64,000 nucleotides of DNA, from positions 1 to 64,000 of the forward strand of contig JBMOKJ010000004.1 in NCBI GenBank assembly GCA_049315325.1. The letters run 5' to 3'. Shown here piece after piece: positions 41,207-50,459 of the stretch. Under the pieces are notes generated by a model. That model saw nothing but the letters and a program-made list of their open reading frames with translations, had not been told where the DNA came from and searched no databases. Each line of letters opens with the position of its first letter. The stretch's first letter is position 1. The translations under genes were made by a program, and so were the position numbers. The DNA comes from CAXXIC01 sp049315325 (GTDB taxonomy: Bacteria > Bacteroidota > Bacteroidia > Bacteroidales > UBA7332).

Positions 41207-42142
41207 GTGAGTGAATATATACTAAATAGCCATAATGTAACAGCTAATGCTCAAATTGACTACAACGATACAGCTAAATAGACCACCAATTCTGATGAAA
41301 ATGCAACATAGCATTTGCCATTCAACTCTGAAAATAAACTAGCTGTTGCAGCTAAAGGCCTTTTGAGTCAAACGAAAATGATTAAAGCGACCGAATCGGT
41401 TGAATACAAGATTCTACGCGATACGATGCATCTAATGCAAGATACTGTTGTAGTGAAAAGTGTGAATACTACCAGTAAACGCATTGTGTTAAGACATGTC
41501 TATTACAACTTCAATCGTTGGAATTTGTTTCAGCTTCGTTTGTCGAGCTCGACAAAGTGGTGGAATTGCTCAAAGTCAATCCAACATTGAATGCAGAACT
41601 TAGCTCGCATACCGATAGGCGAGGTAGCGACAAATACAGCCTCAAGCTGTCGCAACTTTGCGCTCAATCTGCAGTTGATTACCTTACAGAAAAAGGAATC
41701 GACAAGATTCGTATCAAAGCTGTAGGTTATGGCAAAAAGCAATTGCTAAACACATCAACCGATTGTGCCGAAGAGCAACATTGCGAAAACCGCCGCACAG
41801 AAATCTCACTACCTGGTTTTATTCAGAGCATTTGAAGATTCACTCCAGTTTAAAGAAGAAGGTGTTGTGGTTGAGCCAACATCGCAAGCACAAGCATCTT
41901 TAGGCGAAAAGACTGACTGAACAGAAGAGAAAGTCAGTAGCGAAATCTGTTAATGGCTCTATGTAGCCTCATCGAACTACGAATCGTGGTCGCAAAAATT
42001 AGCTGATAAACTCACCAAAGAGGGATACAATGCCTCAGTGATTAATGTGGATAATTTCTACCGCGTGGCAATCGACTGCCCTTCACTAAAAGCTACCCGT
42101 CAAATCTACAATGTGTTGAAATTCAGATTTCGAACAGCTTGA
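41207..42142 (+). pseudogene. Decayed OmpA-family/SPOR-domain gene
   Basis: Remnants of one gene in three pieces. 41207-41520 keeps a frame with two TAG stops (41279 and 41309 region) that leads to RIVLRHVYYNFNRW, the start of an OmpA C-terminal domain. A frameshift near 41520 continues as FVELDKVVELLKVNPTLNAE then LSSHTDRRGSDKYSLKLSQ and GYGKKQLLNTSTDC, the peptidoglycan-binding core. After another frameshift, TGA and TAA stops interrupt until WLYVASSNYESWSQKLADK and LTKEGYNASVINVDNFYRVAIDC, a SPOR domain at 41950-42110. At least two frameshifts and four stops make it nonfunctional. The 5' part with a signal peptide was not found. Confidence 0.85.
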
Positions 42143-42161
42143 TTCGATTATGCGAAGTGAG

Positions 42162-43265
42162 TTAAAGCTTGATTCTCAATCCGAAATAATAGGTAGGTAA
42201 TCCAATAGTAAATATTTGATTGGTTAGAATCGCATAAATTGGACTGCTGAGTAAATTTAAAGTTGTGCTTATCTGTATTTTTGAATTTATTTTGGTGACT
42301 AATCCAAAGTCGAAATTATCCACTAATATTGACCCTTCCTCTTTCGAGAGAATAAGATTCCATCCATATCCAAAAGTCGGTTTTATAATTCCCTTAGGAT
42401 ATAGATATTCAAACATAAGAGGAATTCGGTACACCTCTTGATTTTCGTAGTGTGTTTCACTGTAATGATAAATTGGCATAGAGGTAATGCTTTTTACTAA
42501 TCCGAACTTGAAGAAAATCTTTTCGCTGGTGCGAGGCATCCAATTGTGAACAAACAAACCGTACTCAAATTTTCCTCCAAGTTCGGGTCCAGAATTAGCT
42601 GTTCGTATACCAATAATTGGCTCTAAAAGAAATGTAACTGGAAATTGTTTTTTTTCATATATCAAACATCCGTTGTTGCCACAAACTCTGTTGTGATACT
42701 CTTTTGCAAATTTAATTAGCGGTTTTTGCTCTAGATACAAATTCTTTATCTTGTCCTTTAGCTCTGGACAATCTTGTGTCAATATTTCAATAATCGAGCT
42801 GGTTTTGTAGTCATGTCGAATATACTCCCGTCCATCTATTTTCACCATCTTTTCTAAAGGTGGAAGTTCAATGGGTTTTAAAGTGTCTTTTTCCACTAAA
42901 TAGTGATCTACCATCTTAAATCGATAATAGTACAAATTCAATTTGCCATTTATCAAGTATTCCAGAAAAAGTTTCTTCTTTGATTCACTTGTTTTAATCT
43001 GCTTCGAAATATAGAATTTGCCTGAGTCAATAAATCGATAAGCATATATTTCAAAAGGAGCATATTCTTTAACTTCACTTTTTGTAGAAGTCTTAAATCT
43101 GCAAACAATACTATTAGATTGATCTCCTCGATAATCAATCCATCCATTAGTAGTGTCGTTATTTATTGAAATAATGTAGCCTTTTCTGAAATCGACCTGT
43201 GCATTCAATAGCGTATTTGAAAGAATTAATGATACGATAAAAAAGAATGTTGCTCTTGATTTCAT
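42162..43265 (-). CDS. Unknown secreted protein, tandem paralogue B
   Basis: A 367-residue protein with a signal peptide (MKSRATFFFIVSLILSNTLLNA). It is clearly homologous to the gene just upstream (43283-44377): shared stretches include DF-KGYI-NNDT, YRFIDSGK, ELPP-EK, DCPE, EQKPLI-FA-EYH, CG-NGC and HNWMPRTSEK. The second half (from about residue 210) looks like an outer-membrane beta-barrel ending FGLRIKL, the usual barrel terminus. I do not recognise the family. The pair has 17 bases between and is probably one operon. Confidence 0.78.
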   Translation of the reverse strand: MKSRATFFFIVSLILSNTLLNAQVDFRKGYIISINNDTTNGWIDYRGDQSNSIVCRFKTSTKSEVKEYAPFEIYAYRFIDSGKFYISKQIKTSESKKKLFLEYLINGKLNLYYYRFKMVDHYLVEKDTLKPIELPPLEKMVKIDGREYIRHDYKTSSIIEILTQDCPELKDKIKNLYLEQKPLIKFAKEYHNRVCGNNGCLIYEKKQFPVTFLLEPIIGIRTANSGPELGGKFEYGLFVHNWMPRTSEKIFFKFGLVKSITSMPIYHYSETHYENQEVYRIPLMFEYLYPKGIIKPTFGYGWNLILSKEEGSILVDNFDFGLVTKINSKIQISTTLNLLSSPIYAILTNQIFTIGLPTYYFGLRIKL

Positions 43266-43282
43266 ATTCGCATTAGTTTAAG

Positions 43283-44377
43283 TTAAAGCTTGATTCTTAA
43301 GCCTAAGGATAAGCAGTTCGATATTAGTTGAAATTTGGCTTCAGGATTAATCAAATCTGTAGTATTCGATAACTCAGTATTGAAAGTTGCGGATATTTGT
43401 AGTCTATCATTAATGCTGTAGTTTAGTCCAAAATCAATCGGCGTTGATATATACATATCCCCATTGTCCTCTGAGGTGAAAACTAAATTCCATCCTGCAC
43501 CAAAGGTCGGACGTAACTTTCCTTTTGGATATTGATATTCAAACATCAACGGAACTCTATAGATAGTACCTGACTCTTTTTTACTTCCATTCTGAATAGT
43601 TACATTATTCGCCATCAGACCAGTTTTAAAAAACAGCTTCTCACTGGTGCGTGGCATCCAGTTGTGAATTATCACACCGTATTGCGGATTTGAGGAAGTG
43701 AGAGTAGAAACTTTATTATTGTATATCACATTGCTAATAAATGGTTCAACAAAAAATGTAACAGGAAATGGCTTCTTTGCATAAATGATACAACCATTAT
43801 CTCCGCACAATCGCTTGTGGTATTCACTAGCGAAGGAGATAAGGGGTTTTTGATCGAGGTATATCTTCTCCACTTTAGAAGCCATTTCGGGACAATCGTT
43901 GGTTAGTACTTCCATAATTGACTTAGATGAATGATCTTGTCTGACGTATTCTTGTCCATCCAATTCTACCCTTTTCTCGAATGGTGGTAATTCGATAAGT
44001 CTTAGAGTGTCTTTTTTTACTAAGTAATGATCACCCATCTCATTTCGAAAGTAATAAACATTCAATTTGCCTTTTATTAAGTATTCCAGAAAATAGTATT
44101 TCACACCGTCTTGGGTTTTTACGTCTTTCGATACAAACAATTTGCCTGAATCTATAAAACGATAAGCTTGAAGCTCTGTGGGGAGGTATTCTGTTATTTT
44201 ATTGTGATTGTTCGTTTTGAAACGGCAAACTTTGCTGTTGTAGGAATCTCCTTGATAATCAATTGTGCCATACACAGTGTCATTATTCATTTGAACAATG
44301 TATCCTTTCTTGAAATCTTCTTGTGCTTTTAAACTTAATGCAGATAGCAAAAGGCAAATAGTGAGAAACTTTTTCAT
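43283..44377 (-). CDS. Unknown secreted protein, tandem paralogue A
   Basis: A 364-residue protein with a signal peptide (MKKFLTICLLLSALSLKA). The N-terminal half carries conserved residues shared with its neighbour (DFKKGYIVQMNNDTVYGTIDYQG, CRFKTNNHNKITEYLPTELQAYRFIDSGK); cysteine pairs are in NDCPEM and LCGDNGCIIY. The C-terminal half is predicted beta-barrel, ending LGLRIKL. Likely outer membrane, function unknown. The two copies arose by gene duplication and are diverged throughout. Confidence 0.78.
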   Translation of the reverse strand: MKKFLTICLLLSALSLKAQEDFKKGYIVQMNNDTVYGTIDYQGDSYNSKVCRFKTNNHNKITEYLPTELQAYRFIDSGKLFVSKDVKTQDGVKYYFLEYLIKGKLNVYYFRNEMGDHYLVKKDTLRLIELPPFEKRVELDGQEYVRQDHSSKSIMEVLTNDCPEMASKVEKIYLDQKPLISFASEYHKRLCGDNGCIIYAKKPFPVTFFVEPFISNVIYNNKVSTLTSSNPQYGVIIHNWMPRTSEKLFFKTGLMANNVTIQNGSKKESGTIYRVPLMFEYQYPKGKLRPTFGAGWNLVFTSEDNGDMYISTPIDFGLNYSINDRLQISATFNTELSNTTDLINPEAKFQLISNCLSLGLRIKL

Positions 44378-44536
44378 CTTGCTTGTGTTTTGTATTTCGA
44401 ATGTTATTTAATAGTACTTATTTTATAATTGAAGCAAAAGTAATGAATTAATTTTATTTTCGCATTGTCTTTTTGTGAAAAATAGATACATTTGTTTTCT
44501 CGTGTTATATAAATTTTATTGGAGTTAGAATTGATT

Positions 44537-45001
44537 ATGAAAAAGACTTTTTTTCTACTGAGTTTTATATTATTGACTATTGGAGTTGTAAATGCGCAGT
44601 CTCGTCAAAGTGTTTTCGCTGAAGTAGGAGGGCAAGGGATGTCTTTCACTCTGAATTATGATATGCGCTTTTACGATGCGCCCGAAGGCCCTGGATTCAG
44701 AATTGGAGGCTGTTATATGAAAACAAGCAAAGTCGATTTTCTACGCGTACCTATTGTTATAAATTACCTAATTGGTCAGGATGGCAAGTTTTTTGAAGTG
44801 GGAGCAGGAGCTACAATAGGAAATTCTGAGATTATGGATAGTGGTAGCAATACTGTAGGAACTCTCTGTTTTGGTTATCGTGTGCAACCAGCTGATGGGG
44901 GATTGACTTACAGAGTTGCTCTAACACCTTATTTTACGGTTGGTAGCAACAGCGTTTTTATTCCTTACTTTGGTGGTGTCTCTATTGGATATTGTTTCTG
45001 A
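44537..45001 (+). CDS. Small outer-membrane beta-barrel protein
   Basis: A 154-residue protein. ATG at 44537 is preferred to a TTG at 44519 because it gives a clean signal peptide (MKKTFFLLSFILLTIGVVNA, cut before QSRQS). The rest has alternating short strands (VFAEVGGQGMSFTLNYDMRF, GFRIGGCYM, FFEVGAGATIGN) and ends FGGVSIGYCF with a terminal aromatic residue. Unknown function; a terminator follows at 45028. Confidence 0.75.
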   Translation: MKKTFFLLSFILLTIGVVNAQSRQSVFAEVGGQGMSFTLNYDMRFYDAPEGPGFRIGGCYMKTSKVDFLRVPIVINYLIGQDGKFFEVGAGATIGNSEIMDSGSNTVGTLCFGYRVQPADGGLTYRVALTPYFTVGSNSVFIPYFGGVSIGYCF

Positions 45002-45027
45002 CAAAATTTCTATAAAACTATTTCTAT

Positions 45028-45075
45028 GAGCCGATTTGTTAAATTAAATCGGCTCGTTTGTTATTTTTAATTATC
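45028..45075 (+). terminator. Terminator of the small barrel gene
   Basis: GAGCCGATTT pairs with AAATCGGCTC, followed by a T-rich stretch (GTTTGTTATTTTT). Confidence 0.8.
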
Positions 45076-45169
45076 AGTAAATCAGTAATTTAATCAATTT
45101 TAATTGTTTAAGGGCTGTTTGGTTTTGAATTTTTAACGCTTCGAATGTTAAAATGCAACGATACATTTC

Positions 45170-45177
45170 TATTTTTG
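45170..45177 (+). promoter_or_regulatory. -7 box of the moxR-bat operon
   Basis: TATTTTTG matches TAnnTTTG, 75 bases upstream of moxR. The -33 box is not clear. Confidence 0.35.
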
Positions 45178-45252
45178 CAGGGGTTTTCAATTAGCAATCC
45201 ACTCGAAAACCTTATTCAGACGAATAATAACTAATATAACCTATATAAAATT

Positions 45253-46248
45253 ATGAATCAATCCGTTGATATCAGAGCGCTCAATGAAAAAATTGAAGCA
45301 AAAAGTTCTTTCGTGAATATGGTCTATATGGGTATGGAAAATACCATTGTTGGACAAAAACATTTGGTTGAATCGTTGCTGATTGGACTTTTGTCTAACG
45401 GTCACGTTTTGCTCGAAGGTGTTCCTGGTTTGGCTAAGACATTGGCAATCAAAACATTGGCTTCGTTGATTGACGCACGATACTCTCGCATTCAGTTTAC
45501 ACCAGACTTGTTGCCTGCCGACGTAATCGGTACAATGATTTACAGTCAGAAGAAGGAGGAGTTCCAAGTAAAAAAAGGACCAATCTTTGCCAATTTCGTT
45601 TTGGCTGATGAGATTAACCGTGCACCAGCGAAAGTACAGAGTGCTTTGCTCGAAGCGATGCAGGAGCGCCAAATCACTATTAGCGAGCAGACCTACAAAC
45701 TCGAAGATCCATTCCTTGTATTGGCGACTCAAAACCCTATCGAACAAGAAGGAACATACCCACTACCAGAAGCACAGGTTGACCGTTTTATGCTCAAAGT
45801 GGTGATTGGTTATCCTAAAAAAGAGGAGGAAAAATTGATTATCCGTCAAAATATTGGTGCGCCTCGTGCGGATCTAAAGCCAATTCTGACTCCAAAAGAC
45901 ATTATTGAAGCACGTGAAGTGGTGCGTGAAGTTTATATTGATGAAAAAATTGAGCGTTACATTGTAGATATTGTGTTTGCAACTCGTTTTCCAGAGGAAT
46001 ACGGGCTAGGCAATCTAAAAGATATGATTGCATTTGGTGGTTCACCTCGTGCATCCATCAATTTGGCACTTGCCGCGCGAGCCTATGCGTTTATTAAACG
46101 CCGTGGTTATGTGATTCCAGAAGATGTGCGTGCAGTTTGCCACGATGTGCTTCGTCACCGTATCGGCTTGAGCTACGAAGCTGAGGCAAATAATATGACA
46201 TCTGAAGAAATCATCAGCGAAATCTTGAACAAAGTTGAGGTGCCTTGA
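45253..46248 (+). CDS. moxR: MoxR-family AAA+ ATPase
   Basis: A 331-residue AAA+ ATPase with Walker A GVPGLAKTLAIKTLA, Walker B VLADEINRAPAKVQSALLEAM, sensor 1 in LATQNPIEQEGTYPLPEAQVDRF and sensor 2 in GGSPRASINLALAARA. MoxR proteins act as chaperones for the VWA proteins encoded nearby, probably remodelling BatA and BatB. First gene of an eight-gene aerotolerance (bat) operon. Confidence 0.93.
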   Translation: MNQSVDIRALNEKIEAKSSFVNMVYMGMENTIVGQKHLVESLLIGLLSNGHVLLEGVPGLAKTLAIKTLASLIDARYSRIQFTPDLLPADVIGTMIYSQKKEEFQVKKGPIFANFVLADEINRAPAKVQSALLEAMQERQITISEQTYKLEDPFLVLATQNPIEQEGTYPLPEAQVDRFMLKVVIGYPKKEEEKLIIRQNIGAPRADLKPILTPKDIIEAREVVREVYIDEKIERYIVDIVFATRFPEEYGLGNLKDMIAFGGSPRASINLALAARAYAFIKRRGYVIPEDVRAVCHDVLRHRIGLSYEAEANNMTSEEIISEILNKVEVP

Positions 46249-46310
46249 TTTCATCAGGGATTGTGGGACTGAGGGATTGATTAACTGAATAATTGATTTG
46301 ATGAGCGAAT

Positions 46311-46343
46311 AATTGGCACATTAAACAATTGGCACATTGAACA
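46311..46343 (+). repeat. Tandem TTGGCACATT repeat upstream of DUF58 gene
   Basis: Two near-identical units AATTGGCACATTAAAC and AATTGGCACATTGAAC end one base before the DUF58 start codon. Similar words are at 21096-21127 and 37982-38029. Confidence 0.6.
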
Positions 46344-46344
46344 G

Positions 46345-47214
46345 ATGGAAACAGTAGATTTATTAAAAAAGGTACGGCAGATTGAGATCAAGACGCGTGG
46401 CTTGACCAACAATATTTTCGCAGGAGAATACCATACGGCTTTCAAAGGAAAGGGTATGGCGTTTTCGGAAGTACGGGAGTATCAGTATGGCGACGATGTG
46501 CGCGATATTGACTGGAACGTGACGGCACGTTACAACAAACCTTTCGTGAAGGTTTTTGAAGAGGAGCGCGAACTGACCGTTATGCTGCTTATAGATGTGT
46601 CTGGTAGCCGAAATTTCGGAACTGCAAACGTAATGAAGAAGGAGATGATGACCGAAATAGCTGCTACCATTGCATTTTCGGCTATTCAAAATAAGGACAA
46701 AATTGGTGTTATTTTCTTTTCGGATAAAATCGAAAAATTTATTCCGCCAAAGAAAGGAAGAAAGCACATTCTGTTCATCATTCGTGAGTTGATTAACTTC
46801 GAACCTCAAAACTCCAAAACCGATTTGTCGCAAGTTTTGCGCTACATGACTGGAGCCATCAAAAAACGTTGTACAGCATTTCTTATTTCGGATTTTATCG
46901 ATCAACATAATTACAAAGACGCTCTCTCGATAGCAAACAATAAACACGATGTGGTGGCAGTTCAAGTATACGATAAGCGCGAAACAGAATTGCCAAATGT
47001 GGGTCTAATGAAACTGAGCGATGCAGAAACCGGTGCTGAGCAGTGGGTTGATACATCTTCGGTACAGACTAGAAACGCTTATCAGCAATGGTGGCAATCA
47101 AAACAAAATGAGATGAATGATAGATTGCGTAAAAGCCGTGTGGACTACGTTTCGGTAGCAACCGACGAAGATTACGTGAAGGCGCTGATGAATCTATTTT
47201 TGCGAAGAGCCTAA
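46345..47214 (+). CDS. DUF58-domain protein of the bat operon
   Basis: A 289-residue DUF58 protein, always paired with MoxR in this context. The conserved VREYQYGDDVRDIDWNVTARYNKPFVKVFEEERE stretch (residues 43-75) defines the family; a vWA-like fold follows with LLIDVSGSRNFG. Soluble cytoplasmic. It is 96 bases after moxR with a repeat in between. Confidence 0.92.
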   Translation: METVDLLKKVRQIEIKTRGLTNNIFAGEYHTAFKGKGMAFSEVREYQYGDDVRDIDWNVTARYNKPFVKVFEEERELTVMLLIDVSGSRNFGTANVMKKEMMTEIAATIAFSAIQNKDKIGVIFFSDKIEKFIPPKKGRKHILFIIRELINFEPQNSKTDLSQVLRYMTGAIKKRCTAFLISDFIDQHNYKDALSIANNKHDVVAVQVYDKRETELPNVGLMKLSDAETGAEQWVDTSSVQTRNAYQQWWQSKQNEMNDRLRKSRVDYVSVATDEDYVKALMNLFLRRA

Positions 47215-47220
47215 TTAAAA

Positions 47221-47313
47221 GTTAGTTACAAGATACGAGTTATGAGTAAACAAGCAACTTATGACTTACAACTTACAACTTTTTGACTTATGATTTACAA
47301 CTTACGACTTAAT
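47221..47313 (+). repeat. ACTTAC-word repeat before and into the next gene
   Basis: Degenerate words such as ACTTATGACTTACAACTTAC and GATTTACAACTTACGACTTA fill the gap and run through the start codon at 47290. Related words occur at 21056-21088. Confidence 0.5.
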
Positions 47314-48246
47314 ATTAAATCACTGATTCCAATTTTGCTGTTTCTGCCTCTGTTTGCCTATTCGCAGGTGACGGTGAGAGCAAAAATTGATTCATCGTCC
47401 ATCTTAATTGGTGAGCAAACGAAGATTCATTTAGAGCTTTCGCAAGAAAAGGGCAAAACTGTGAAAATGCCGGTCTTCGATAAATCAATTATGCCAGGAA
47501 TAGATTTACTCTCGGCAGCAAAACCCGATACGACTGAGCTTGATAATAATCGTATCCGCATTGATTTAAGTTACTTGGTTACTTCCTTCGATTCTGGATT
47601 ATACTACATTCCACCTTTCAAATTTGCGTTGGATAAAGACACTTTCCTTTCAAACAGTATTGGATTGAAGGTCTTGACCATGCGTGTTGATACAGTAAGT
47701 AAGAAGTTTTTCCCGATAAAAACAGTGTTTAAACCGGAATTTTTTATTGCGGATTATTATTTCTCAATTATGTCAATTCTCGTTTTGCTTTTCCTCATTG
47801 CAATGGGAATTTACATCTATTTGCGAAGAAAAAACAATAAGCCGCTTTTTGTGCGCAAAGAACCGGAACTGCCACCTCATGTAAAAGCGATGACTGAGTT
47901 GGAACACATCAAGCAAGAAAAACTGTGGCAACAAGGACGCGAAAAAGATTATCACACCCGATTAACCGATGTATTGCGTACTTATTTGCACGACCGTTTT
48001 GGCCTTAACGCTTTGGAAATGACCTCTGCAGAGATTCTGGATGTGTTGTATTCAATTCCTGAAGCGCAATCGGTTTATGTGCAGTTAAAGCAGGTGATGG
48101 AACTATCAGACTTTGTGAAATTTGCGAAATTCCAACCCGTTCCCGAAGAGAACGAACGCAGTATGATGAACGCATTGCTCTTTATTAATACCACGAAACT
48201 CGAGGAAATTATCCCTGAAGAGGGCGAAAAAACTGAGAAGAAATAA
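47290..48246 (+). CDS. BatD-like membrane protein in the bat operon
   Basis: A 318-residue protein. Signal sequence in residues 1-25 (SLIPILLFLPLFAYSQ), a periplasmic Ig-like region to about 150, one transmembrane helix at 155-177 (ADYYFSIMSILVLLFLIAMGIYIYLRR), then a cytoplasmic domain. The C-terminal segment YHTRLTDVLRTYLHDRFGLNALEMTSAEIL and FVKFAKFQPVPEENERSM parallels the BatD C-terminus (LKALWGYLSDKLSIPVSELTKENIE, FARYAPSQG). It seems a short BatD relative. The first residues (MIYNLRLNIKS) are encoded by repeat DNA. Confidence 0.78.
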   Translation: MIYNLRLNIKSLIPILLFLPLFAYSQVTVRAKIDSSSILIGEQTKIHLELSQEKGKTVKMPVFDKSIMPGIDLLSAAKPDTTELDNNRIRIDLSYLVTSFDSGLYYIPPFKFALDKDTFLSNSIGLKVLTMRVDTVSKKFFPIKTVFKPEFFIADYYFSIMSILVLLFLIAMGIYIYLRRKNNKPLFVRKEPELPPHVKAMTELEHIKQEKLWQQGREKDYHTRLTDVLRTYLHDRFGLNALEMTSAEILDVLYSIPEAQSVYVQLKQVMELSDFVKFAKFQPVPEENERSMMNALLFINTTKLEEIIPEEGEKTEKK

Positions 48247-48254
48247 TTGACGTT

Positions 48255-49241
48255 ATGATTCATTTTGCAAATCCAATATATTTTATTCTACTCGTTGTGC
48301 CTGTCGCGATGGTGGTGTGGTATGTAATGCAACACCGAAAACTTCAGGCAGGAATGCAGATTTCGACTGTTCAGCCGTTTGCCAAGTTGCCAGTGGGTTG
48401 GAAGGTGAAATTGCGTCATTTACCATTTGCATTTCGAGTAATCACGGTGTTATTAATCATTCTTATTTTAGCTCGTCCGCAATCGTCGAACAGTTGGCGA
48501 AATACCTCTACCGAGGGAATCGACATCATGATGACGCTCGATATTTCGAGCAGTATGTTGGCGCGCGATTTCAAGCCCAACCGAATAGAGGCGGCCAAAG
48601 AGGTTGCATCGACGTTTATAGCTGGACGACCTTCCGATAACATCGGGTTAGTTGTATTTTCAGGAGAAAGTTTTACGCAATGTCCTTTGACTACAGATCA
48701 CGCTGTTTTGCTTAATCTTTTCTCAGGAATCCAAAGCGGACAACTCGAAGACGGGACTGCCATTGGTTTGGGATTGGCAAATGCGGTGACAAGGTTGAAA
48801 GACAGCAAGGCAAAATCGAAAGTGATTATTCTGCTTACTGATGGATCGAACAATATGGGAAATATCGCTCCAATAACAGCAGCGGAGATTGCCAAAACAT
48901 TTGGTATTCGGGTTTATACAATTGGTGTGGGTTCGCAAGGTATGGCACCATATCCGGTTCAGACGCCGTATGGAATTCGCTATCAAAATATGCCTGTGGA
49001 GATTGACGAAGGTATTCTGAAACGTATCGCTGGGATGACTGGCGGAAGTTACTTTCGTGCGACAGGCAATTCGAAGTTGAAAGCTATTTATGCTGAAATT
49101 GATAAACTAGAAAAGACCAAACTCAACGTTCAAGAAATTAATAAAAAACACGAAGAATATACGTTTTTAGCTTGGATTGCATTTTTCTTTTTGTTGTCAG
49201 AGCTTTTGTTGAGGTATTTTGTGTTGCGGAAAATTCCGTAA
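48255..49241 (+). CDS. batA: BatA, VWA-domain membrane protein
   Basis: A 328-residue inner-membrane protein with two N-terminal helices, a von Willebrand A domain from residue 90 (MIDAS DISSSMLARDF and TDGSNN) and a C-terminal helix (YTFLAWIAFFFLLSELLLRYF). Bat proteins were linked to aerotolerance in Bacteroides fragilis. It precedes batB, with a GC-rich repeat between them. Confidence 0.9.
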   Translation: MIHFANPIYFILLVVPVAMVVWYVMQHRKLQAGMQISTVQPFAKLPVGWKVKLRHLPFAFRVITVLLIILILARPQSSNSWRNTSTEGIDIMMTLDISSSMLARDFKPNRIEAAKEVASTFIAGRPSDNIGLVVFSGESFTQCPLTTDHAVLLNLFSGIQSGQLEDGTAIGLGLANAVTRLKDSKAKSKVIILLTDGSNNMGNIAPITAAEIAKTFGIRVYTIGVGSQGMAPYPVQTPYGIRYQNMPVEIDEGILKRIAGMTGGSYFRATGNSKLKAIYAEIDKLEKTKLNVQEINKKHEEYTFLAWIAFFFLLSELLLRYFVLRKIP

Positions 49242-49345
49242 GGCCCCCTATATCCCCCATTAGGGGGGCTTTAAGGACGCCCCGTTTATTATTGTATTTA
49301 TAAATAATGTTCCCAGTTTCCCCCTTTGGGGGTTTAGGGGCTTAA
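49242..49345. repeat. GC-rich intergenic hairpin repeat, copy 2
   Basis: Left part GGCCCCCTATATCCCCCA and GGGGGG; right part CCCCCTTTGGGGGTTTAGGGG. The two ends are inverted relative to each other with an AT-rich middle. Same family as 12768-12835 and 60512-60548. It sits inside the bat operon. Confidence 0.65.
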
Positions 49346-49354
49346 AAGTAAAAT

Positions 49355-50386
49355 ATGTTTAGATTCGCTCATCCAGAATATTTATACTTGCTGATTATCT
49401 TACCGGCAATCTTTGCGTTTTATATTTATACGCAGGTGGTTCGCTACAAAGATTTGCGCCGATTTGGTAATCCGCTGTTGTTGAATCAATTGATGCCTGA
49501 TGTTTCCAATCAGCGTCAAATTGCTAAATTTTGGCTGCTCTTGAGTGCCGTGGGTGCAGTTGTGTTTGTGTTGGCTGGTCCTCAGTTTGGTGCCAAAGTA
49601 GACACCGTGCACAAAAAAGGAATTGAAGTGATGATTTGTCTCGACCTTTCGAACTCGATGTTGAGCCGCGATGTAGCTCCAAATCGCTTGGAGAAATCGA
49701 AACAGATTCTCTCGAAGTTAGTGGATGGTCTGGATAACGATAAAATTGGGTTGGTCGTGTTTGCAGGAGATGCCTATGTGCAGTTGCCCATTACGTCGGA
49801 TTACGTTTCTGCCAAAATGTTCTTTTCGACTCTGAATCCAAAACTCGTTCCGTCACAGGGAACAGCTATTGGTGCTGCCATTCAAACGGCATTACGGTCA
49901 TTTACACCGAACGAAGAGAGCGAAAAGGCAATTATTCTGATAACTGACGGTGAAAATCACGAAGACGATGCTGCCGGAGCTGCTGAAGAATCGAAGAAAC
50001 GAGGTATTCGCGTGAATGTGATTGGAGTTGGAACACCTTCTGGCTCACCAATCCCTGATGATTTGGGCAATTTCCGCAAAGATGAAACTGGCAATGTGGT
50101 GATTACCAAATTGAATGAAGAAATGTGTCAGCAAATTGCATCTGCGGGAAAAGGCATCTACGTGAGAGCCGATAATACGAACGGAGCGTTGAAAGCCATT
50201 GAAAGCGAATTGGGTAAGCTGAAGAAGTCGGATGTTGAAAGCACTATCTATTCAGAATATAACGAACAATTTCAAAGCATCGCGTGGATTGTATTGTTGC
50301 TCTTAATTGCAGAGTTTGTGATTTTGGAACGGAAAAACCGTTTCTTGAAAGATATTCACCTGTTTAAAAGTCGTAAATCTGCCTGA
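49355..50386 (+). CDS. batB: BatB, VWA-domain membrane protein
   Basis: A 343-residue paralogue of BatA with the same plan: two N-terminal helices, VWA domain with MIDAS DLSNSMLSRDV and TDGENH, and a final helix (SIAWIVLLLLIAEFVIL). BatA and BatB probably form a heteromeric membrane complex served by MoxR. It is followed by batC after 73 bases. Confidence 0.9.
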   Translation: MFRFAHPEYLYLLIILPAIFAFYIYTQVVRYKDLRRFGNPLLLNQLMPDVSNQRQIAKFWLLLSAVGAVVFVLAGPQFGAKVDTVHKKGIEVMICLDLSNSMLSRDVAPNRLEKSKQILSKLVDGLDNDKIGLVVFAGDAYVQLPITSDYVSAKMFFSTLNPKLVPSQGTAIGAAIQTALRSFTPNEESEKAIILITDGENHEDDAAGAAEESKKRGIRVNVIGVGTPSGSPIPDDLGNFRKDETGNVVITKLNEEMCQQIASAGKGIYVRADNTNGALKAIESELGKLKKSDVESTIYSEYNEQFQSIAWIVLLLLIAEFVILERKNRFLKDIHLFKSRKSA

Positions 50387-50459
50387 TGGTAGTCAGGTCA
50401 TAAATCAAAGGTCTATTTCAATTTAGGTAGAACTATCAGAAGAAATTTAAAGTATTAGA

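Noticed and set aside
41207..42142. Stop-codon readthrough to make a full OmpA-SPOR protein
   Set aside because: TAG, TGA and TAA stops as well as at least two frameshifts are needed, which is far more simply explained by gene decay.
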